From contig CM074857.1 in assembly GCA_037501455.1 (NCBI GenBank), positions 124,235,501-124,299,500 on the forward strand: DNA of 64,000 bases, given 5' to 3'. The notes under the pieces are model-generated. The model did not search any database. It saw only the letters and a list, made by a program, of their open reading frames with translations, and had not been told where the DNA came from. Made by a program: the position numbers and the translations under genes. Below, piece by piece: positions 55,024 through 64,000 of this stretch (positions are counted from its first letter, which is position 1; each line of letters opens with the position of its first letter). The stretch comes from Lantana camara. Taxonomy: Eukaryota; Streptophyta; Magnoliopsida; Lamiales; Verbenaceae.

Positions 55024-56596
55024 CAATGATTGATGAAACAATGGCTATGGAAGGTGAGTGAAAAAAAAAGAAAGGTTTTAACAGAGTTTTCTAAATGGAG
55101 ATGATTACGTGAGAGCAAGATTTGCAGTACATATCTTGATCTTAACTAGAGGGAGAGAGAACAGAATAGAAATTACAAAAAGGTCCACAAGAACAGTTCC
55201 ACACCGACACGATTCTGCACAAAGGACTGCAACAAAGCCCTTCCAAATCTTGAATATGATTTGGTGCCGCATATTTCGATGACAACGTTATTAAATTATC
55301 TGACGAGACATTTGCTTCTCTAAAAAGTCTATAAAAAACAGAATTGCGAAAAATAACATAATATCCGTACAAGATTGATGACATTGATGCACGTCTGGGA
55401 CATGACGAGCACCACTTCCAAGGAAGATTAAACAACAACAGAGAGAAGAGAGAATCAGAGAATCTGGAATCTATTTTCACATGAAAAGGTGGTTTATAGT
55501 TTATTTTCACATGAAAAGATTGTCGTACTAGCCCAGACGTGGCGACATGATTCCCAAAGAAAATTGTAATCTTTGACTTTGAGGTGTCAAGCGTATGATT
55601 GATAAAACTGCTTATTCTATGCTATTGTTTGCGCACCCAAGCGCTCTACATACTGCCCCGGTAGGATTATCAGGGAGTAATCTACGATAAATCTTAGTCT
55701 CGTCCTCAAAGAAGAGGACATCACATTAGATGAAACTCTTACACTTAGTGCTAATCTCTTCCCCAAAGAAAAGGTCATCACATTGGATAAAAGTCTTACA
55801 CTTGGTGCGCATAAGGACTCTTACACTTGGTGCCGCTGCCACGCATCAAATGATGATTAAATGGAATTGATATTATGGAGTACACGGACATGACTCGGAC
55901 ATAAATCTTAAACATGATACAGTGTCGCACATTTGTAATTACTTACATGAAAGTAATATCTTTTCAAATTTCAATCCATCTCTGGATCAGATTATCATAG
56001 ACATAACATGCACTGTCAAAGTTCAGAGAATGTGGCCCATGTTTATCAGACTAATAACAAATTTGAACTCTAAATATTCTCTGAAAAACAGAGCAGAAAT
56101 CCAACTTAAAGAAACCACAAATTTAGCATGATATCTGCACATGCATTTGCGGAGCAATGCATACTGGAAGCTTCGAACTCCATGTGAGAGTCACTCAGAT
56201 CGCAACTCAGAAAAAGAACTCCATAATTGAAAGAGCTCAACGAAGGAGCGACATGTGAGACAAATATATTAAGCTATATTCCCTCCTAAATGCACGGACA
56301 CTTCAAAAAATTCAAGTAATTAATCTTTCTTGGCGCAGTTTTTAGTTACATTTGGAGCTCTTACGATATCGATAAATTACAGAACCTAAAGTTTCTTTTA
56401 GTTACATTATGGATTTGTTTTTGGGCATATCCCAAAAGGCCTCATACTAAGGAGTTAGCTGAACACTTATATATTGAACAAATATTCTCCAATCTTCCGA
56501 TGTGGGATAGGTTTGCTACCCAACAATTGTTACATGCGGATGATCATCCCAAGTTTGGACGTTTCTGTAATAATAAATCCAAGGTGAGATGTGTGG
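55024..56596. other. Intergenic stretch with a small direct repeat, no supported gene
   Basis: About 60 bp with CATCACATTAGATGAAACTC and TTACACTTAGTGC recur as CATCACATTGGATAAAAGTC and TTACACTTGGTGC around 55718-55836. A 122-codon frame at 55142-55510 (minus) shows no family resemblance. Scraps of the ATGCACGG MITE family (CACGGACA words) lie near 55880 and 56293. Confidence 0.4.
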
Positions 56597-59244
56597 CTAA
56601 AATGCACTCCAGGGGTCGTCCCATCCTTTAGGTCCGTCTCGTTTGACAACTTCGATAATAGTTTGTACAGCTTCTTGAACTCTGTTACTTAGAGAATGGT
56701 TTCCGTGTTCGATTTCAACCTTTTCTGCTCCACCCATCGCCGCGCATAATCTGGATATATTCATGAAAGGGAGAAAGAAATTAGTACAGTTTAATAGTAT
56801 TGTGTTTTTGGTCGCAAGAAACATTAGAATCAAGGTTTTAGGGACAAACTGATAGTTTAGTGGTAATCTTCTACACCTCGGAACAAAACTGATTGATTTT
56901 GCATTCGAGACTTAAAGGGGAGATTGAGGAACTTTTTATTTTTATTTTGGGTCCTAAAGAAGGAATGTTTCGATTCGTACCTGGCTACGAGCTCTTTCTT
57001 GTCCACGTATTCAGGTACATATTCATCGGCCATTGAAAACATGACCTGAAAAGGAAGAAAAGAAAAAGAATGGATCTATAAGTCCTTTGAAATGAGTATG
57101 AAAAGGCAGAATTAAACTCCATACATACCAAGGTAGGCATCTTAGCCATGTGTCCAAGTCTCTTTTTCAACTGGATTTCATTCAAATCCGAACTAAACAT
57201 GTCATCGTGTCCGTTGTATGCGAAAAGCGAAAAGTATCTGCACGGAGCTAGCGAAAAATAAGATGAAAATACAACATTTAAATGCACCCCCCTAGTTAAA
57301 ATCAGTAATGTAAGATAACCTTTAATTGAAATGAAATATACTTATTCTCATTTAACTGTAAGTTTTAAACATGCTCACCTAGAGGCAGTGATTGGAGACT
57401 CTGGATTAGCTTCCCTCGGCATTAAATCTAATCCACGACCTTCACTTACCATCTTCGAGGCCAAATCAATCATCAAAGCTGTTCCTGGGAACGTGGCTCT
57501 GTATTCCCGGTAACTAACCGGAGCCTAAATGTAAACATCAAATGTGTGAAATTAGAAACATTTCAAGTATTTGTTCGAAAAATACAATTGCACACTTCCC
57601 GCCGTGGTACAAACTAAGAAAATTAATCGAGCAATTTGAACAACATCATTCATAATGTGAGATGAGTTACAAGGGAGGTATGTGTAATTTCAGTAATATG
57701 ACGGAAAATATATTTACCTGCAAAATGGAGGCGCGAACTGCTCTCGAACATACTGCATTGGTACCCAAGTAATATACAATATTCTGCATATAGATTAGGG
57801 GAAAAAAGTTAGCTATATTCTTTTTCTTCCTGAATCAAAAGCGTAATTAAACTAAGCCACCTGGCAGCCTGCACTGTGTCCGAGTAGTACTACCCCTTCC
57901 GATTCTTCCTTATTAATCAAGTAACTTATCAATTGATCAATCTCTGTCGCGTCCTTAAACAAAACAAATGTCGTAAATAAAAACCTTAGGACTAAAAGAA
58001 CCAGAAAAAAATTATTACCAAACTCGGCGAAAGTAAAAATTTACTTCTTCCAAGCTTGAGATGCCATATCCAGCGTTGGAAGATGAAAACAGAAACTGAA
58101 CTAGTGACCAACGCTCTTTGTCCAAGGCGATTGCCAAAGGCTCCAAGTATCTGGGAACATAGAAAGTTCCACTTTAGGACGAAGTCTGTACAATAGTTAT
58201 ACAAAGTCACAGATACGACGTTATGCCCCATATAAACTCAATATTCGAATGAACGGGAGAAATACACTGGCATAAATTGAGGTTTAGACTAATTACAAAA
58301 ACCCCCCATGAGGTTTGAGAAATTACAAGAACTTCCCCCGACATACTTTAAGATTTGGCATAACGCATGTATTATATATAGTCATGAATAGAAAATCAAA
58401 TATAGATGAGTAAGTGACAACTGGAAGTAGGGTATTCTCAAAAAAATAGGAGGAAATCGTCAAAACTCATCATTTACGTGTAGTGTAAATTCTTCAACAA
58501 GGTATTTTTTGTAATTTCTCAAACATCAGGGTAAGTTTGTGTAATTCAGTCAAATTTCAGGGTATGTCTGTGTAATCAAACCCCCACCTCCGGTGCACCC
58601 CCTCGGCCGCTTTCCTTCCTCCCACCCCAAAAAGGAAAACAGAGTTGAAAGAATTACTCAGTGGCCAAAAAGCCTTCCGATAGCCCACCAACGAAAACAA
58701 CTTGTCGTTTATGATCACCTGTCTTAAACGCTACCTGAGAAGTAATCGTACATGTAACTCAACTTACAGCAGAAAACCAAATTCCAATATGAAGTGGGAA
58801 ATTAGCACTTCTGAAGTGTATACATTACTTAAATATAAACAGGCATATAAATGCTATTTCAATAATCAAAATGTTCCATGTATAACTCAACTCGAATGCT
58901 AGATGATGAGGTGAGACCGTGAGAATTTCCAAACATTTATTAACTAGCACATGAATTTTAGTTTTTATTCGATGTGGGACATGTTAACACCAACAAAAAC
59001 CGGACAACAATCCACTTCCACAACTCACCTGGATTGGTTTGGGACCATACTTAAACATCACCCCACGAAACTGATGCTTATTGTTAACAGGTCCACTGCC
59101 ACCACCGGCATAGTCCCAGCCGGTGGAGCGGCTGAGAAACGAACCGCTGCGCACGATGCCGGAAAACCAAGAACCGGCTGATGACGACGAAGCAGATGCG
59201 GGAGATGGCGTGGAGAAACTCCTATCAGAATTTTCCATTCTCAT
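56597..59244 (-). CDS. Alpha/beta hydrolase of the DUF1749 (UPF0613) family
   Basis: Nine exons join in phase to 343 residues: 59029-59244, 58658-58734, 58045-58150, 57861-57953, 57718-57783, 57379-57524, 57129-57237, 56981-57045 and 56597-56750. The third codon is a second ATG, which would give 341 residues. A Ser-rich N-terminus precedes the fold. VVFVGGLSEGF fits the oxyanion strand, VVLLGHSAGCQ is the nucleophile elbow (Ser160), an Asp in NGHDDMFSSD or SMADEYVP could be the acid, and EIEHGNHSLS gives the His. The protein ends KGWDDPWSAF. Related fungal and plant proteins are annotated as siderophore or uncharacterised esterases; the substrate is unknown. There is no clear transit peptide. 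Confidence 0.92.
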
Positions 59245-59739
59245 TCAAAGAGTTCCCACTTTCATTGGAGCATTCTATTTTCTGTGTTCTTATTTCTTAA
59301 TTTTTTGGAATTATTGGGAGCTTCAGTGTTCTGTTATTTTCAGTTTTCTGTTACCCCTTTCCATTTAGGGAGATTTGAGGTGGACCAGATTTGTCTCGTT
59401 GTCCACTCACATCATATATCTCAATACTTTCTCTCAATAAAATATCTAAATATTATGAGTAAATGTATATTTATATTGAGAAAAACTATTTTTATTTTTT
59501 AACTTAACATATTTATTGAATTGTTTTGAAAGTGTGTTTCATTATTTCGTTTATTATTATTATTTTTTTTTGTTTTCCACTCTATTTTAAGTCATTGACT
59601 GACTAATTTTATTTCTAAATCTAGTCATGATCGGATCTGGTTAGCTGTTATGCCTTGAGATCCTAATTTGACCAGTCAAAAATTTGTATTAAGTGGAAAC
59701 TCCTTACTGTCTACCGTTCACAAAATAACACACGTGAGT

Positions 59740-60300
59740 TTAGAGCCAAATTGGGGGGTTTTGTCCAGTTTTGATATTTCGACACTCAAGTTAGGTACTT
59801 GCTCAAATGAAAGAGGAAAATATAAACGGCTGAGTGAGTAGTAATTGCTTACCAAATACATAAATGTTGGGAATATTTATAGGATATGAATATCTGTGTG
59901 ACACTTGTCCGCACATTAACGTTACATTAAATACGTTCGTATGATAATTAGTGGATAGGAAGTATTGCCACGTAGGCAGTATCAGATTTGGTTCCGCAAG
60001 TACCTTGTACTTGCTGAGGCATCGAACCATGAAGGTCGCCTAGAAGCTGACGGCCGATCTCGCCATTCGATCAAGGTGAGAAGTGGTCAAAATGACCTTG
60101 CAGTCGAGATTCTCTAGCTTCATGAGGTTCAAGAAGTACGCTGGTCGAGAGGAAGGATCAACCACTTTGATGGGCATGACGGCGGTCTCCTGAAGTGGTG
60201 ACGTGTCAATGTGCAAGGGCAAAGTTGGCCATGTGTGCTGGTGACCTAGCAGTCGCGTGGCAACACGTGGCATAATAAGATTATGCTGAATCAAAATCAA
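59740..60300 (-). mobile_element. LTR remnant, probably gypsy-type
   Basis: On the minus strand a GC-rich segment (60050-60290, with CCACGTGTTGCCACG and GACACGTCACC) precedes a TATA box TATAAATA at 59874-59881. ACTTGAGTGTCGAAAT follows at about 59787, a phrase typical of the R/U5 part of plant gypsy LTRs (ACTTGAGCGTCGGAG). No primer-binding site, partner LTR or coding region was found, so it is a solo or truncated LTR. Confidence 0.45.
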
Positions 60301-63300
60301 TTAAAAAATTAGTTCTGTTTCAAACCTTTTAAACAATAATTTTCTCTTTTGTGTAACAATACAATAACATAATAAAATGAGGAGTTACTTCTGCTGCTTC
60401 GGTTTTGCCTTTTATTTTCTATTTCACTTAGATATCCATATTTTGTGTATCAGTATACTCTGAAATTAGGCAAGAGAAATCACGAGGAAAAAAAAAAAAA
60501 TCAAAATAATTCTTAACAGCCCATCAATACACTTGACGTATATGGATGAATGAAATAGGAGAAGAAACATATACGTGACGCACGAAATTCGACGCTTATT
60601 TCTTCTACCGTACAAAAAGACATCATTAACGATTGTTACACCATAATATGAATGTCGGAAAAGATATATGTATAAAGTTTTGGAATTAAACCAAGGTTAA
60701 TTAAACCAAGGTTTCTTAATTTATTAGGTTGGGTTTTGAATCTGTTTGGGACATCCGATAAAATTGGGACGATAATGAGAAGATTAGGCTGGGTTTTGTA
60801 AGTATTTGGGCCGTTTGAAAGAACATTCTGTTCTGTTACTTAGTTATGGTGTTTTATTGGAACCATAATTCCAAGAAGTCAAGAACCATTGTGCTCAAAA
60901 GGTTAAACCCAAGCCCACCAATTTTTGCTCCAAATATAAAACCCAATATTTTAAATTTTCATCAAGGTGCTTTTATTATCATCATCATATCAACAAAACT
61001 GACCAAAGCCATCAACAATGATTTCATTTTTTCTCTAAAGTTAAAATGAAAAGCTACGTCAAAGTTATTTAGTTTAATGATTTGATGTTATGCTAACTTA
61101 TTATGAGTTTTATATTCAAATATTTGAATACACATAAATCACTGATGAAGAGAGTTTAAGAAGAGATATAACTTGATGGTTTTCGGACACGATCTAACTC
61201 AAGTACCCTAAATTTTAACTTGATGTCTTACCAATCCTAAATATATACTCAACCTGTATACACCTTAGCTTTGAGTTACGATCCACAAATATGCTCTTAA
61301 CTTTGAGTTACGATCAACAGATACAAATATTGATATATATACGATCCGATCGGATTACTTTTTATAATTTATCACGTATTAGATATTTGATACAATGTTC
61401 GATCTATATGAACATTTGATATAATACGAGAAAATAATATTTTGAAAATCTCTTTTTAACATATCTGATTTTAAGTTGGCGGAGAGCCAAGGTTTGTGGA
61501 TGCCCGTATGGAAATGAAAATTTCAAAATATTACACATTCGTCCAGAACTCAACCTTCATTAATTAATTAATGGAGGGGAGTATTAATTATTATTATTAA
61601 TCGATCGAATGTAGTCAAATCATATCACTAGAAAAATGATTATCAAGTGAAAAGATAGCATGCTTAGTTTTGGATCTTTAAATGAGTGGGTGGGGTCGAT
61701 TCTTGGAATCATTACAAAGGTGGAGCCAAACTACCAAATGACCTTTCAAATTAATTAATAAACATCTATAAATGACTCTTAATTATAAACTAATGAAATG
61801 CACACAAAATTACAACCAAAAAAGTATATAAATTAATTAACTTTTTTCATGTACAATATATTATCTCGCCAATGGTTCGCACGGGGGCTTGTTTGTTCAA
61901 ATCTTGCAAATTGGCTTAAAAGAAATCTAATCAATTAATTTATTAAGAAAACATTGACTTTTTTTTTTTCCTGGCTTTCAAGATTTTAGGTTGAGGGATG
62001 ATGCCTCCGATCCAGGAGATGAGATGTATTCGAACTTAGCGAACAATTTCAAAAAACTTGCATTATACCTCATTCTATAGAAATTGAGATGGGAAGGAAT
62101 TGAACCTACGATTTTATTAAGATCAAATTCTATCATACGATCTACTTGACCAACCTTGTAAAATTAGGAAACATTGACTAATTGATGGTGATTATACTAC
62201 TTAATAAGTTGTTCTTAGTGTGGAGATATTGATTTCAATTTATATTCTCATCAAAGGTAAAAAAGCCATACAACTTAGGATGAAAAAGTCCAATTGAAGT
62301 GACTAATAATCTTTTTGTTTTCCGCATATTGAAGAAAAATTAATCACTTTGGTGCGTATCTATCTCATATTCTTTGTAATCTTGAAACCATGACCCATGT
62401 TGCTTAATATATTTTAGTAAAGTAAAATACAAATATACACACACCTTCGTTCTATTGTAACTTAGTATATTTTTACACAACGCATTCCAAATTTCGTACT
62501 AAAAAATTTAACATATATGCATGAAATAATCAGAATTTGTCGAATTGTTATCGATTCATAATGCAGCTTCTACTAGCGAAAACAAATATTTTTATCTCTC
62601 GTTTTATGCATTGCTTTGTTCTAACCAGGCAATGTCACTATTTTGTGAGCTTGACCATCACCAGTTGAGGATATTTTCGATTGAATCGATTCCAATTGTT
62701 CGCAATAAAATTTGACAAATATATGTGTAATAATCAGAATTTATCGAACTAGCACACTCGTGACATAGCTTCTGCTTGAGAGGCGGATGATTTTATCCTT
62801 CTGTTGATTCATTTGTTCCCTTATTTCGAGTTATATCTATCTTTTTTCAGTTTGACCATGGTCAATTGAAAAAAATTAAAAATTTCAAAAACTCCTATAA
62901 TTTTACATTTCGTTGTATATATTATTAATTTATTATGCTAAACATCTCCAACAAAAATCGGTGATAGATATAATTATATTATTTCCACAAAAAAAATTAA
63001 AATGTAATGCAAACTATAGTACATGTGGCTTTTGCTAGGGAAATTTAGTGGTGGGCACCTCAATTATATAATCTAATGTTAGATTGAGTTGGAAGTGGTT
63101 CTTCCATTTTATTTTGTTTCGAAAGTGATTTCTCTACACATAAAGATTATAATGATCACAACTTGGGTTGTACTAGGTAGATTAATTTTGTTTTGACTAC
63201 CCATTTAACATTAATTAATTAATTTTATAAATCTTTGGACATAAAAATATATAACATGTTGGTACTTGAGATATTGTTAAAATTTCATCTCCTAATGATT

Positions 63301-64000
63301 GTCACAAATAAAGTAGGGTTTAATTTGGAGAACCTTTTTCGGGTAAATTTTAGTGAAACTATGAGTTGTGGCCCATGGACTATTTTTTGTACATGCCTAA
63401 ATTGCAAAGTGGATTTGTCATCACTTTTGTTTTTGTCTTTGATATAGATATATATATATATAATCGAGTGGCTTATTATGTGAAATATCTAAAATGAAGC
63501 TGAACATTGAAATATGAAATATTTTGATGAGAACTGAATGAAATAAATAAATTAGCATTAAAAATTATGAACTCTGCAATTTGTATTTCATGCGCTTGAA
63601 TTACATCTCAAAGTGAGTTTTTCAAATATATTTGCTTTCTAAGACAAGAAGATAATTTAGTGGTAAGTATCTATATTTGTATCGACGCTATATTAGCTAG
63701 CTTAATCAAAAGTCTTGAATTTAAGTTCTTGAAAGCGCAACTTACCATTGATAGGAAGAGTTTTACATTTAAATGGTCCAACTCAATGTATGTATAACAC
63801 TGTGATGATGATATCTCCGTATACAAATTTAATTAATAATAAAATTTTAATTTATATTTCATATAAGTGAAATACATAAAAGAATAGTAGAATGCCAATG
63901 AACTTATATCAAATGTATCATGTATGACTCATTAAATATGTTTAATTTCTTGTAATATGCCTCTAACAACCAAGTTTGGCTTCCAGAGATTTTTAGGAAA
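60301..64000. other. AT-rich intergenic DNA to the end of the window
   Basis: No gene, RNA gene or transposon with clear ends could be supported. Degenerate tRNA-like boxes around 62095-62160 and 63640-63760 may be SINE fossils. Short (TA)n runs occur near 63445. Confidence 0.4.

Noticed and set aside
55142..55510. 122-codon minus-strand frame
   Set aside because: It shows no recognisable family, a mixed composition and no splice or promoter context. It was left within the intergenic description.
56380..56580. Possible coding fragment near the hydrolase 3' end
   Set aside because: No frame of useful length or family similarity was found. It is likely downstream untranslated or intergenic sequence.
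1..64000. CRISPR arrays, bacterial operons, rRNA or intact tRNA genes
   Set aside because: The window is plant nuclear DNA. Repeats are satellites or transposon ends, and tRNA-like boxes are in SINEs or decayed, with no complete cloverleaf seen by eye.

Overview
The window reads as a gene-poor, AT-rich, transposon-filled piece of a eudicot plant nuclear genome. The genes have GT-AG introns, the families are plant-specific (isoprenylated heavy-metal proteins, LOG2-like RING ligases), and Helitrons, hAT and Mutator MITEs, SINEs and LTR elements fill the spaces. An asterid or Lamiales origin is only a guess.

Six protein genes look intact, all on the minus strand. They are a HIPP-type isoprenylated metal-binding protein (13100-15168), a LOG2-like RING ubiquitin ligase (25295-28863), a small conserved protein of unknown function (33722-34216), a TVP38/DedA-type membrane protein (35715-38618), a type II membrane protein with a C-terminal SGNH/PC-esterase-like fold (53075-54796), and a DUF1749/UPF0613 alpha/beta hydrolase (56597-59244). 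The splice models were built by hand: every junction is GT-AG and every phase closes. HIPP, LUL, TVP38 and the DUF1749 hydrolase in this order and orientation resemble Arabidopsis At5g19050-At5g19090, as recalled, so the window appears to be an old syntenic block with large insertions.

Layout: 1-4340 is an LTR-retrotransposon derivative on the minus strand, cut by the window edge. It has a 2.2 kb LTR, an initiator-Met primer-binding site and a noncoding interior. A LINE RNase H scrap lies beside it. 7928-10222 is a Helitron with textbook ends, carrying about 1 kb that looks mitochondrial. 13.1-15.7 kb is HIPP. 16.6-22.8 kb is intergenic with SINEs, a foldback element and a hAT MITE family. 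25.3-29.0 kb is the ubiquitin ligase. 31.3-32.7 kb holds two hAT MITEs with target-site duplications. 33.7-38.6 kb holds two genes.

39.2-51.7 kb is a nested transposon complex and the most interesting part of the window. A roughly 9.6 kb KAONASHI-type Mutator element (39271-48902) carries a MURA-type transposase and a convergent Ulp1/SENP-like protease gene. Both are broken by stop codons, and the transposase also by a frameshift. An 88-bp satellite array lies between the two genes, and one copy of its unit sits in the transposase intron. This element is itself inserted in another TIR element (39193-50347), and two more TIR elements follow directly. 53-59 kb holds the last two genes. 59.7-64 kb has an LTR remnant and AT-rich intergenic DNA.
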